Source of the DNA: Tillandsia leiboldiana
Taxonomy: Eukaryota; Streptophyta; Magnoliopsida; Poales; Bromeliaceae
Direction: 5' to 3'
DNA length: 64,000 nt
NCBI GenBank assembly: GCA_029204045.2
Contig: CM055065.1
Coordinates: 16,130,251-16,194,250 of the forward strand
The notes under the pieces were generated by a model. The model searched no databases. It was given only the letters and a program-made list of their open reading frames with translations, and was not told where the DNA came from. Of this stretch, positions 24,165-34,740 are shown one piece after another (the first letter of the stretch is position 1; each line of letters begins with the position of its first letter). Position numbers and translations under genes: made by a program.

Positions 24165-24979
24165 AATTTCACACAACGGTCCGAAATGTCAAGCTGAAGA
24201 TAACGCCTCAAGTAATTGGAGAGGTGTTAGGAATGAATGCCCGAATTGATTGGATTCATTACTTGAAAGGGCACGTAATGACTAACACAACCTGGAGAAC
24301 GGTTGTGGATGGAATATGTTTGCCGGAAACTCGATCTGCGGGAAATTCGGTATTGTCCAAAGAGCTTCGTCCAGAATACCGATTTCTGAATTTTATCGTT
24401 TGCTACAACATCTTGCCCAACATGCAAACGAAGGTGCTTCGATGGGATAGAATGCTATTTCTCTATCTCCTTGGACATCCTACTGCCGCGTTGGGATCGA
24501 ACTTCAATATCCCTTCTCTGATTTGGTCGCGGATGGCGAGATATGTGGAGAATGCACATCCGACGGAGCGACTTCCATTCCCAATGATAATCATGCGCAT
24601 CTTTAGGAAATTCAACGTCGATACTGCATCGTCGGCGTACGTGCACAGCTTGGGAACCATCAATGACTCTACCATTGTGAATTCACTCTCGACCAAACCG
24701 GATGAGACCCCAACACCGCCAAGGAGCAAGAGACCCACGGCATCAGCTTCAGCACCACCAGCAGCAGCAGCAACTTCAACATCAGAGGATAATGCCTCTG
24801 TCACATCGATCTATAAAGAACAACAACGACTCTCGTCGGAGCAACATCGAATGTCTAATGAGTTCATAAAAATGACTACAGACATAGGTGAATTGAAGAA
24901 AAAACACAAATCTCTTGCCAAGTTGGTCAAGAAGATTTTTCAAAAACTTGGTTGCAGCAGCTCCGAGGACTCCGACTGA
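24165..24979 (+). pseudogene. Envelope-like ORF of the Copia element, 3' part
   Basis: The frame resumes exactly after the taaag duplicate and runs to TGA 24977-24979. It contains KLKITPQVIGEVLGM, typical of the plant transposon-associated domain in SIRE envelope-like proteins, then a Pro/Ser/Ala-rich linker and a C-terminal coiled coil (about 24810-24950, DIGELKKKHKSLAKLVKKI). I see no clear transmembrane helix in this part. Apart from the stop at 19555 and the solo LTR, the frame is well kept compared with pol. Confidence 0.75.
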
Positions 24980-25645
24980 CATTTTACTTTGTGTTGTTCT
25001 AATCATCTTTTTGTTTTGCAGGTTTTTAGTTTTTGTTCTTACCATTTTTGAACTTTGACTCCCTTAATTTTTGTAATTTTGGCTAACTTCTGTGACAAAA
25101 AGGGGGAGAGACATATGAACAATGTGTTTGTGGAAAACTTTAAACTTGGGAAAACTGAAACTGACCTTGAACTTTGAAGGTAAGAAAGGTAAGTTGAAAT
25201 TAATGTATGCTCCGACTAACTATTTGACTAACTATTTGGGCATGTAATATAACTAACAAGTTGCTTGATAACTGACATACTTTTGAACTTGTTAATTCGT
25301 TTTGATATGACATTTGGAATTTAATGCTTAGGGATATGAGAATCTTTGTTTGCTAAATCCTTCATACATATCTGATAATTAATGTCATGGTGAGTATAAA
25401 CTCTATCTCTCTAATTGTTTATTTGAATTCTTGAGATATCTAACGATTTATTTTGTCAAGAATTATTTCTTTTGCAGAGAGTACAAACGTCTAAGTCTAG
25501 AGTATGTTTTAGGAGTTTATCTCTTGTATTCATTTTTATTTGGATCTTACTTGTAAATTTTTGTTGTATGGTGATAACAACAAAAATATCCTTTTATTTT
25601 TTTAAGTGGATTTTGTTTTGTCACGAAACCGCCAAAGGGGGAGAT
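24980..25645 (+). other. Copia 3' untranslated region with polypurine tracts
   Basis: AT-rich non-coding sequence. A first purine tract (aaaaagggggagag, 25097-25110) and a second (aaagggggaga, about 25634-25644) precede the LTR; the second is directly adjacent and is the likely plus-strand primer. Confidence 0.7.
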
Positions 25646-25868
25646 TGTTAAGGATTTTGTTTTGGCGTATTTCGTGAAGTGGTATAAGTCTTAAAGATTG
25701 AGGATGAAGAATTGTGGATCAATTACACCAATCTCAAGAAGAATGCATTCGGAATGATCAGGTACGTTTAACTAAATAATTTTGGTGATCCGAATACAAT
25801 TGAGTAGTTTAGAAACACTTGGATAAGTTTTCATTGCATAAAAATCAAATACTGGACAAGTTGTGTGT

Positions 25869-26100
25869 TCAGGATCCGGATCAGACCATTCCAGTCCGGA
25901 CCCCGAACATAGTTTAGTTCATGCGGTTTTTCAGTCCGGACCACCCCTGTTCCAGTCTGGACCCCGAACCTTAATTTTGCAAAACTCCGTGAACAGTACG
26001 GACCTCCCCTGTTTCAGTCCGGACCCCAAACTGCGTTTTTCAGAAAATCTTCTGAAAAAGACGACAGTCCGGATCAGACTTAATCTAGTCCGGACCGTCA
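25869..26100. repeat. CCGGAC motif cluster in the Copia LTR
   Basis: Seven or more copies of cagtccggacccc or close variants, 60-290 bp upstream of the TATA box; candidate enhancer repeats. Confidence 0.75.
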
Positions 26101-26161
26101 TGCGGGAAAAATTCCGTTAAGTCAGTTTTTGATTCTTATCCCCTTCCAAAGGTTTCTAACC

Positions 26162-26169
26162 TATAAATA
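26162..26169 (+). promoter_or_regulatory. Copia LTR TATA box
   Basis: TATAAATA in the context aacctataaataaaccctaa, 517 bp into the LTR and just downstream of the CCGGAC motif cluster. Confidence 0.7.
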
Positions 26170-26882
26170 AACCCTAATTTCATCTTTTAGGGTTAAGGAA
26201 AATTAATCGATTTTAATCAAAAAATCGATCGGGAAAAATAATAGAAAAATCCACAAATATAGAGAAGAAAGGAAAATACGATTAAACTCATGTTTCTTCA
26301 TCTATATTGTTCAATTTGATTCTAGGGTTTTCAAACTCCTATTTTTCGTAGAATCAAGTTGAAGAATACTTAGATGGTATTTCCTTATCTATCTTTGATC
26401 TAAGTATTCGGAGGATCATCACCAAACAAAATAACGATCTATCAAAAATCGGCGCGAGGATTCGCGTGGCCTTGTGGATTCAAGGTGTGATCGCTCTCGT
26501 GGATTCGGAGTGAGGTGCGTTCGTGTGATCGAGGCGTGCCGCATTGGTGAAGACCGTGGATACGGTTGGACGTCGTGGATTCGGCGTTGGGACGCAAATC
26601 GTGGATTCGAGGAGCGTTCGGAGCGAGCGGAGAAGATCAACTAGGAGCGTATGAAAAAGGTTGAGTCGTAGGTTTACGGTAAATCACCTTGTACGTGTTT
26701 TAATTCTAGTGGATTTCGCCGTGTTATCGGTCCCGTGGTTTTTTACTCCTGTGACGGAGTTTTCCACGTAAATCTTGCGTACTTTATTTATTTTCCGCAT
26801 TGGGTTATTTTTACGCAACGATTTGGTGTGTTTATTGTTTACACCTATTCACCCCCCCTCTAGGTGGTTTTTCCCCTATTCA

Positions 26883-27839
26883 GATCCATATAATTCATAA
26901 CCCACAAATATGCGAACATATATTCGCAGAGTCTCTAGTATAGTAGAAGTCGCAAGAGGCTCATCAAATTGCCTGATGATGTAATTTGTCTGTTGTAATG
27001 CGTCAACTTGCATTTTAAAATACAAATTAAAGTTATATAAAATTCATAATACAAGTTATATTTATATATATATTATCATACCAGTACTCTCTAAATATGC
27101 TCATGAGGCTGAAAAGTTGCTGAAGGACGCTGTACATCGTTATTGTCCAATACCACTACATATAAATAGAGGCAGCTTGTATCGGGTCATCTCCAGCAAT
27201 AAGGATATGATCGAAAATGTTTTGTAATCTCTCAAACCATCTCTCGATGTGTGAAGCGTGAAAGGTGACCCAATCCTCATCCGAACGCCCCCGTGATGCC
27301 ATGCGACGAATAGTCTCCACATTAATTGGTATATACTAGAGAAGACAGAATTGTCGTAGGACTTGATCTGGAACATGCATTTCTATAATATGAAAACAAA
27401 TCAATGTAGTCCTTGATCGCCAGACCTGCGAGCCCTATACACAGAAGTCTGGTAATGCGGCTATAATAGAATCGATGTACGACCTCCATATAACGAGCAA
27501 AAACGCCGAATTTCGAGTCGTTTTCCGAAATTGACCATCGCACGTCCATTGGCTTTCCAATCAAAGTTGTATGGGGCTAGTTTCTAACCTTCAATTAGAG
27601 AATTATACCATAAATTAAAACCCTAAAATCCCCAAAAGCCCCAAATCTAACCCTATATCCTTTTTTCCTCAAGAACACCCAAAATACTTGAGTGTTTCTT
27701 TGATCAACTTAGTGTAAAATTACCTAGGGAGTACTAGGAACTCAACTTCAAAGGATTTAACAAAATCCAAGCTCAAAAATCCAAAACCCTTACCTTGTGT
27801 CACGAGTTTTCTGAGCTCCCAGGCGCCCAAGAGGTCTCC
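26883..27839. other. Interval between the Copia LTR and G2
   Basis: The only stretch without a recognised LTR element. 26895-27380 holds a MAIN-like gene fragment (separate entry). 27390-27839 is AT-rich on its left side; the minus-strand sequence agctagccccatacaac and cggaaaacgactcg near 27490-27590 resembles retrotransposon leader sequence, but I could not place it. Confidence 0.5.
26895..27380 (-). pseudogene. MAIN-like / phosphatase 7 long-form (plant mobile domain) gene fragment
   Basis: The minus strand from 27377 reads VPDQVLRQFCLL, stop, YIPINVETIRRMASRGRSD, EDWVTFHASHIERWFERLQ, then DPIQAASIYM, stop, WYW. This pattern (VLRQFG, the (S/H)GR-DDW block, W..R, WY at the end) is typical of plant MAIN-like proteins annotated as serine/threonine-protein phosphatase 7 long form homologs, which often ride on Mutator-type transposons. 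Two in-frame stops and no N-terminal domain make it a pseudogene. A 75-bp AT-rich interval (27007-27081) has GT and AG ends and may be an intron; beyond it VDALQQTNYIIRQF is open but not in frame with the first block. Confidence 0.6.
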
Positions 27840-28758
27840 TGTGATGACCTGGATCTCCGCAGAGCTGTTGCAGTGCGTTGGGTGGCTTCTGGAGGCCTAC
27901 GGGGTGCGTTGGAGGAGTTTGTGCACCAATTGGACACAAGTGGCGGACTTCGGGCTTAAATGGATCACGTGGGTGATCGGTTGACTCCGTCGGATCTTTA
28001 GAAGTGGTTTCGCGCGAAGCGGATATTAAAATTGAGCTCAGCGCGAAGTTTGGACCAAGGAACACCTTTCCGGATGCCTTCGGCAATTTTTAGTGTTAGA
28101 ATTTGGCAAATCGGACACCGGATTTGGATTCAGCGCGCGAAAACGGTGAAAATGGACTACATACTTGTATTTTTCGGAGTCCGGATGCATGAGCGCGTTT
28201 TTTGAGGCTTGGGGTTACTGTTCCGGCCGGAGGGCAGCGCCGGCGCAGCCGCGGGCAGCGCGGCGGGCAGAGGTGAGGGCCGCCCGGTCCACGCGGCAGG
28301 CGTGCACCGGGGGCTTGACGCGTGGCAGCTCGGGACTGGGCCGGTCCGTGGCGCGCGGTCTGCGGAGGGCGCGGGGTGCATGGTGGACCGGCGGGACACG
28401 TGTCTGGTTGTGGTTGGCGGGCTCATGAAGGCTGGGTCCACGGAGGTGCACCGGGGTGCCTCGGGATGCGTGCCTGGCAGGGGGCGCAGGCGGCGAGCGC
28501 AGGCGCACGTGGGCGCGCGTCAGGCGCGTTGACGCGCGGTTCCCGCGCGTGGGCCGCCACGTGTCGACCTCCGTGTGGGCCATGCGGCGCGGTGTGAGCG
28601 GCGGGGTTTGGTGTCCGCTGTTCGGGGTGGACGTGGTAGCACGGGAGCGTTCCGGGCGCTCGTTTTTGCAGGATTGAGGGCCCGAATTCGGCGCCCGAAT
28701 GTTTCGGGCGCTCGAATCCGAGGACCCAGGTGGAATTCCTGGAATTGTTTCCTTGGCC

Positions 28759-28767
28759 TATAAAAGG
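28759..28767 (+). promoter_or_regulatory. G2 LTR TATA box
   Basis: TATAAAAGG in ttggcctataaaagggtttt, placed after the GC-rich U3 block as in G5. Confidence 0.7.
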
Positions 28768-30084
28768 GTTTTGAGCTGCGTTTTAGACCTTTTCTGTGCG
28801 TTTTCTCTCTATGAGTTCTTCAGCAAACCTCTTCCCCCTTGTGTACTGCACCTTGTGGAGGATTCCCTGGATTTTTGGGAGGCACGGATTTCGAGGTTCT
28901 CATTTTTATGGCGCGGCGCGACGCTCGTTCATTTGTGGTCTTCTTCGTCGCAGTTTCAGTGCGAGGACTCCCCCGGCTTACTCCGACCTCCGATTGAGGA
29001 GGTTCTTGCGCCGTTGGCTTCACGACAGGTAGGGCTACGTTTCCCATGTTTACTGGTTTTTCCCATTCTGAGTTTTTCATGGGTTTTTCGGATCATCTTG
29101 TGACCTCATTTTCTGGGGCGGAGTTTTGGACAGCGCTGCAGTATTTTGACGATATCTTCGCGCACAGGCATCGGATTGGGGTGATTCAAAAGACGTTTTG
29201 CATCTACACATCGCAAGGAATATCTCCAAATTTTCTTAGAATTTTCTGAATTTTTCCCGAAGGTGAAAAGTTCCTGTTGACCGAACCTTGTGATTCAGAT
29301 TTTGTGATTGGTTTATTTCGGGGTGGTTCCCTTGTCGAATTTGTATCTCAGCTTAGGAAACTCGGATTTGAACGTGCAGGTATCATTTCGACCGGTTCGT
29401 CGCGAGGATCGTGATAGTATTTTTCCTGGAATTTTTTGAGCAGATCTCGCAGGTGAAAAAGGCAAAACTGTGGACTGTTGTGTTTGGGACAGATTTTGTG
29501 TGAGAATTGTATGTTAATTGTGTATATCCTTTTGGGGTGCTTTGTGCAGTGTTGTGGCGATTGCTTAGACCGGGCGTGGACTTCACTGTTGGGACCAGGA
29601 CTTAGCACTCGAGGTGGGTGGTTGTTGCTTACCTCTATTTTGACATGCTCACTAGGAATATTAGAGTGACCCCCTTTACTTGGACATCTTGATTGATCAT
29701 GATCGGGGTTGGGTTTATGCATGCCTGTGTGGGGATTGGGTTGCTTTGATAGCGTTTAACCTTGCATGTGGAATGGAACATTTATTTTGGACTATATGAG
29801 TATCCTGTTAGTGGTTCTACTTGAGGGTAGGAGACATGCATAGGTGGATACTGTTAATGATCAATGACTTAAATTATATTTCCTTGAGAACACTTGCATG
29901 CTAGTATGGACATCTAGATGGGCCATCTTTTATCGCTACACTTTCATGCTGGAACTTGACTTAGGAGAAACCTTGTTTGTTTCTTTTCTCTTTCATTAGT
30001 CAGGTGGTATTTGTTGCTCGGGTTTGAGCAGGGGTTTGGGATAGTGTAGTCGGGGCCTGGATTATGGATTATGGGTTTTGGCGG

Positions 30085-30333
30085 CGACCGCGGGTATTGG
30101 GCGGTTGACCGGATGTCGGTTATAGGACATCGGTGATAGGGCATGATTATGGACTAGAGGGTTTTGTGGCAACCGCGGATAGTAGGCGGTTGACCAGATG
30201 TCGGATGTGGGACATGATTGTGATTGTGGGTTATTCCGGCGACCGCAGATATTGGGTGGTTGACCGGAGGTCGGTGGTGAGACTTGGTTGTGGATTGTGA
30301 GGTATTACGGCGATCGCGGATTTTGGGCGATTG
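30085..30333 (+). repeat. Array of four hairpins with W-box ends (G2 LTR)
   Basis: Units at 30085-30107, 30170-30192, 30240-30262 and 30311-30333. Each is a 7-bp stem of the type CAACCGC / GCGGTTG with a 9-nt loop, followed by ACC so that every unit carries TTGACC. The fourth unit reads CGATCGC / GCGATTG, a paired change that keeps the stem. Confidence 0.75.
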
Positions 30334-31225
30334 ACCGGATGATCACTTATGCACCAGATTGGGGATCAGTTTTCTTTTAGTGGAGGGGTGTGTTCCACTG
30401 GGGTTTTATATTGATCCAGTCCTGCTTTTGACACTTATTACACCAGCGCGGTTATTGCCCGGTGATGCTTTCCTCATGTGGGTCGCTCCCCTCGAGATCC
30501 CCTGCGGAGGCCGGGGCCAGACAGTTATGGACAGTTTTGCTATCACATCGGCGCGACTTATTTGCCCGATGATGAGGGTGGCAGCAGGAATTTTGTTATC
30601 ACATCGGCGCGGCTTACTTGCCCGATGATGAGGGCGGTACAGATTGGGTTCATCTGGGACGGTTGGTTATTGTTGCATACGGTTATTCCAGTCTAGGACT
30701 GTATTTTAGAGGCATAGTAGTGGTAGATTTCCCTTTTTCAGCGGTTTCATTTCTTACCACTCTTCTTTCCTTTTTGCCTATGGTAGACCTAGTGGGTTTG
30801 TCAGAGTTTGAGGTTTTACCCACTAGGGGAGTCTACTGGTTTACTAGTAGTTCTCACCCACATTCTTCTTTCCTCTTTTTCTTCTCCCTTGTTTTGTAGT
30901 GTCTTCTGCGGGTGCTGCTGGGCTTTCAGCGGCGGGTCGAGGAGAGAGGACGGCTGAGTAGATAGATATCGAGGCAGGATGAGCGGGTTAGCTGGACTGT
31001 TGATGTACCCATGTTTCCTCAGACGGTTGTACCTTTACTTTTGTGACTGGCTTTTGCCAGCAGGTTGTATTTATTTTGGTGAGCTGGGAGAGACTGATGT
31101 ATCATTTATACAGATGTATTGTATTTTATTTCCAGCTTCAGTCTGAGATGTATTAGTTTTTAGTTCAGCTCTGTTTTTATTGCTCTTTTATTATTATCTC
31201 TTATATCTGAGCAGGTTTGGCGCTT

Positions 31226-31253
31226 CGTGTACGCGGGAAATACCGTGTGCACG
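31226..31253 (+). other. Conserved U5 hairpin (G2)
   Basis: CGTGTACGCGG / CCGTGTGCACG, 11-bp stem with two G-U pairs and a 6-nt loop, followed by GCGGATCTG. Confidence 0.75.
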
Positions 31254-31309
31254 GCGGATCTGTAGACTGGCCCGGGTTCCGGTTTACACCCGGGGCGTGA
31301 CAGATTAGT

Positions 31310-31321
31310 TGGTATCAGAGC
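31310..31321 (+). other. G2 primer-binding site
   Basis: TGGTATCAGAGC, 7 bp after the LTR end; complement of initiator tRNA-Met. Confidence 0.9.
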
Positions 31322-31466
31322 TTAGGGATAGGTCAGTTGGGACTAAGGAAACCCTAGGCTTTTCGGCGGACCCTAGGATGTTAGTGCGTGAGAGACACGA
31401 CATGTTGCGAAAGTCGGTGATTTATTTGTTTGACTCTTCCTGTGAGTGAAGAGGGATCGACATATC

Positions 31467-31521
31467 CTATTTTTGTGGGACAGTTATGTTGGCTGCAGAC
31501 AACATAAAGTTACAAAAATAG
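31467..31521 (+). other. Leader hairpin with palindromic CTGCAG loop (G2)
   Basis: Outer stem CTATTTTTGT (31467-31476) pairs perfectly with ACAAAAATAG (31512-31521). Inner hairpin ATGTTGGCTGCAGACAACAT is at 31486-31505. Confidence 0.75.
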
Positions 31522-32609
31522 AGGGATGTCTTTGACTTTCGCTAGATTGGGTCGAGTGTTTGGGGTGTGCTGATTTGCGGTTTTGTTGTGGTGAGCGGTG
31601 TCTCCCCGACGTTGGGCCCTGACCCGGGTGCACCTTGGTGCGGCAGTTGGGTCTGAGCTGGTTGTTTCGGGCCGGATACCCAGATTGGAGTCTGAGAGCT
31701 CCGGACCCAAAGGGTAGGAGTGTTGGAGGCAGATCAGCGGAGCAGTGACACAGTTGCCGGAAAAGCGCAGGGGCACAGTTGTCGGAACAGCGCAGGGGCA
31801 CAGTTGTCGGAACAGCGCAGGGGCACAGTTGTCGGAACAGCGCAGGGGCACAGTTGTCGGAATAGCGCAGGGGCACAGTTGTCGGAGCAGCACAGTGGCA
31901 CAGTTGTCGGAGTAGCGAGTAGCCCCCTCCGTGCCGACGTTTAGTGTTGGGGCACCGAGGCAGGGTGGACAGTTGACAGCGGGTAAGCTGCGGGATTGCT
32001 TTGATCAAGTGAGCCAGTTTTGGCGGATGAGTCACCCCGATTTGTGGGATTGAGTATGGAGCCTTTGGAGACAGGGTCTTGTTCGGTGGGGGATAGAGAG
32101 TACTTGGAAGCCTTTTGTGTCAAGAGTTAACGCAGTTGCTGAACTGCACGCTCCATGTATAGAGGGACGGGGCGCATAGGATATGAGTGTCTGAGAGTGG
32201 ATTTCGCCAGGATACCTTTTAATTCGTTGGGGCCCTCCATTTCGGATTTGGGACGCCTCATTGGAGTAGGCGCCGGGTATGGAGCGTGGCATTGTGGTTC
32301 CTTTGGATTGGGATCTGCCGCCTGAGGCGAGTTCTGATTGAGGCGCTTGGCGCTGGGTGATGGAGGACAGATCAGTCGGAGGAGCGATTTCTTTTTCGAG
32401 GATAGTGGATTTTTGATACTGTCGGAGCACATATGTTACAGCGGTCGGTGTGGTGGTAGGTTTGAGTTGTTCCGGACTTTTGGGTTCGTATCTTCTTGAT
32501 ACGGGAGAATTCCCTTCTTGGTGGGTAGTGCTTTTGCTTCATTGCTTGGGTTAGGGAGCAGGATGGTCACCACGCGCACGGGAGGCTTATTTTCCCGATC
32601 GCGCTTAGC
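31522..32609 (+). other. G2 internal region lacking gag
   Basis: The G5 gag start (ATGCCTCCCCGACGTCGG) corresponds to gtgtctccccgacgttggg near 31600, so the start codon has become GTG. Homology to G5 gag then disappears. A 25-bp array follows, then about 700 bp (31920-32609) in which I recognise nothing. Minus-strand ORFs here are products of the repeat. Confidence 0.6.
31749..31920. repeat. 25-bp tandem array, about 7 copies
   Basis: cacag recurs at exactly 25-bp steps (31749, 31774, 31799, 31824, 31849, 31874, 31899) within unit cacagttgtcggaacagcgc plus agggg. Sits where gag should begin. Confidence 0.95.
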
Positions 32610-32691
32610 ATGTGGAGGAGAGTTGTTGGTCCTGCCCGGTGCAGCTTGAGTCCTGGATTTTGCTGGTAGACCTGATGGTCTTGGCTCAGCT
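32610..32691 (+). pseudogene. G2 protease-region fragment
   Basis: The sequence atgtggaggagagttgttgg tcctgcccgg and onward matches G5 at 55378-55465 (downstream of its DTGA site, coding HVEECCWSCP and ESWILPADLLVL). The match stops abruptly at 32691, where G3 begins. Confidence 0.75.
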
Positions 32692-32796
32692 TGTCACGCC
32701 CCGGGGGATTAATTTAGCGGAAACGGATTACAAAAGGTATGTATTTATTTTTTTTTTTTGAAAACCTTCTTCCCCGGCGCGTGCCCAGATCCGCCG

Positions 32797-32845
32797 CATA
32801 TACAGGATCACTCTACAAACGGACAGAGTCTCCCCTGTATATGCA
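32797..32845 (-). other. Conserved U5 hairpin (G3 3' LTR)
   Basis: GCATATACAGG / CCTGTATATGC, 11-bp perfect stem; the longer loop holds an inner ACTCT / AGAGT stem. Followed on the minus strand by GGCGGATCTG. Confidence 0.75.
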
Positions 32846-34511
32846 CGGCGTCGCGGTTTGTACAATGTTCAATAACGAGTAAACATTCAATCACAACAAT
32901 CCAAACGTATAACCATTCACAATGTGCAGAATAAACTCACGGCCGATTAGTTTGAAAGGATAAAACCCACAATTGTTGAAACGGCGCCCACCCGGCACCC
33001 ATATTTTGAAAACCCTTTTTCGAAAGCAACATAAACTCAGGGGTTTGAAAAACAGTGCCCACACGACACTTAGGTTTTGAAATCCATTTTCGCAAACCAT
33101 AAATCCACAAGCTTTTGAAAACGGTGCCCACACGGCACCCGAGTTTTGAAATAGTAGTTTTCGCAATCTGTTCTTTTATTTGCTATTTTATTTTCCAAAG
33201 CGGCCCACAGAGATGTAAAGAAAACTAAACAATTCAGTTGTCACCGTACCGACATCCACACCGACCCCACGAGGGTATCGAGAACCATCCACAGTCTACA
33301 AATAATAAATGGAATGCGACAGTAAGAGGTAAAGTACTGTTCCGGTCTCCTGGGACCCAAAATTTCTAGCCGCGGCCTCACCGTCGCCTAACTCTCCCTC
33401 CTGTAGGACCCTGTCGCAAAGTGGGAAGTCAGCGACTAAACAAAAGTGATAAAAGTAAAGCAGGTAAAGAAAACGTCCAACCGTAGTCTATCCGGAGCAA
33501 CCACCCTCGCAAGGGAAAATTAAAATCAAACACCTGTAAACCTGCAATACCCGATCCCGTCGGACAACTAAACCGACGGATCGCACCGCGCCCAAGTCGG
33601 ACAACTAAACCGAATGGGTCGCACCGCTCCCACGTCGGACAACTAAACCGACGAGTCGCACCGCTCACACCTTGGCGCATCCAAGCCCCACAACTAAAGA
33701 GGCCCCACGCCGTCCTGTGGGTATACACGGGTCATAGACCACTTTTCCGGAAAAGCGCACCCTTCGCGGTGGCCAAACCGCGGGTGCGCGTGTTGCAGCC
33801 GAGCATAGTAACCGTGAACAATATATATGTGCATGTAAGCGAACCATGTGAGACAATATATACATATCTATGTATGAGAACCGTATGAAATAATATGTAC
33901 ATATCCGTGCATGAGAAGCATATGAAACAATATATATTCACGACATACACCTATCCATGCATGAGAACCATATGAAACAATATGTACATCTAATCATAAT
34001 AACCGTAAAGCCATAAACGAATAATTGATGCCTCCCTACCATGTTTAACCCAAGTACACATAAGGTTGACCCCGTCCAACATGATGGAACTAAATGCTAA
34101 GACTTAAGAATAAAAACCCACACTTTTAAATATATTTCCAGTTTTCAAAGCCCGACCCTAACCCTCAGGACAAGTACTCACAATATGATAACCATAACTG
34201 AAACGAGATTGTGCACAAAGGATTTCTAAGGGTGTACCCACCTGAAACGCGAAGAAGAAGGTGTACGGAACTCCCGCTAAAACACTCCCATCCTGTGCCC
34301 GAAAAAGCTACAATAAGTAATGATGTTAAAAACATCGGCGTGGTCAAAAACACTGAACAACGGGGCGAAACGGGCCAAAAACGGGCCGAAACGGAGTTAC
34401 CGGGCTTCCGGGCTAGGGGCTGGTGCACGGGCAGAGGCGTGGACCGGGTCCACAGTGCAGAGGGTGCGCGGCGCAGACCGGGCTCAACCAGGCGCGTGCA
34501 CCAGGCAGCAT

Positions 34512-34740
34512 GGGCCGGGCCGGTGCACGCGCAGGGCGTGCACCGGGCTCACCCCCACGGGCGCTGCGGCACGCACCGGGTGCACGCTGGAGGCGTGCAC
34601 CGCGGTAAGCGGGCCGGGCCGGTGCACGCGCAGGGCGCGCACCGGGCTCACCCCTACGGGCCGCAGGGACGCGCACCGGGTGCACGCTGGAGGCGTGCAC
34701 CGCGATGCGCGGGCCGGGCTGGCGCACGCGACCGTGCGCC
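34512..34740. repeat. About 100-bp GC-rich tandem repeat in the G3 LTR
   Basis: gggccgggc starts at 34512, 34611 and 34711. Rich in tgcaccgggtgca-type palindromes. The same array is in the other LTR at about 62970-63200. Confidence 0.8.

Larger units (their letters stand above)
3600..26882 (+). mobile_element. SIRE/Maximus-type Ty1-Copia retrotransposon, truncated at left and split by Gypsy insertions
   Basis: The element occupies 3600-8095, 17796-19987 and 24165-26882; the gaps are G1 and a solo LTR. Domain order gag, protease, integrase, RT, RNase H is that of Copia. A long gag with a coiled-coil tail and an extra envelope-like ORF between pol and the 3' LTR is typical of the SIRE lineage. 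The 5' LTR and the start of gag are missing. Two frameshifts and five in-frame stops make it non-functional. Lineage assignment rests on layout and motifs and was not tested on a tree. Confidence 0.88.
25646..26882 (+). repeat. 3' LTR of the Copia element
   Basis: Begins TGTTAAGGATTTTG right after the polypurine tract. The end is placed at ...CCCCTATTCA (26882) because SIRE-type LTRs end soon after a caccccccctct run, seen at 26850-26860. The partner LTR is outside the window, so the exact end is uncertain. Includes a CCGGAC motif cluster, a TATA box and a stretch (26440-26610) with six gtggattcg-like repeats. Confidence 0.75.
27840..31302 (+). repeat. 5' LTR of G2, 3463 bp
   Basis: Begins TGTGATGACCTGGATCTCC, corresponding to the G1 start TGTGAGGACCCGAATCCCC, and shares with it gtttgtgc.caatt.ggacacaagtg and ttagaagtggtttcgcgcga. 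Ends CACCCGGGGCGTGACA just before the PBS. Holds a GC-rich block (28215-28660), a TATA box and a hairpin array. Confidence 0.88.
27840..32691 (+). mobile_element. G2: Ty3-Gypsy element interrupted by G3
   Basis: 5' LTR (27840-31302), PBS and leader are present. Gag is lost apart from a degenerate start, and the element is cut in its protease region at 32691 by the insertion of G3; the remainder should lie beyond the window. Leader and U5 closely match G5 while the U3 start matches G1. The candidate left flank of the target site is tctcc (27835-27839), unconfirmed. Confidence 0.85.
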
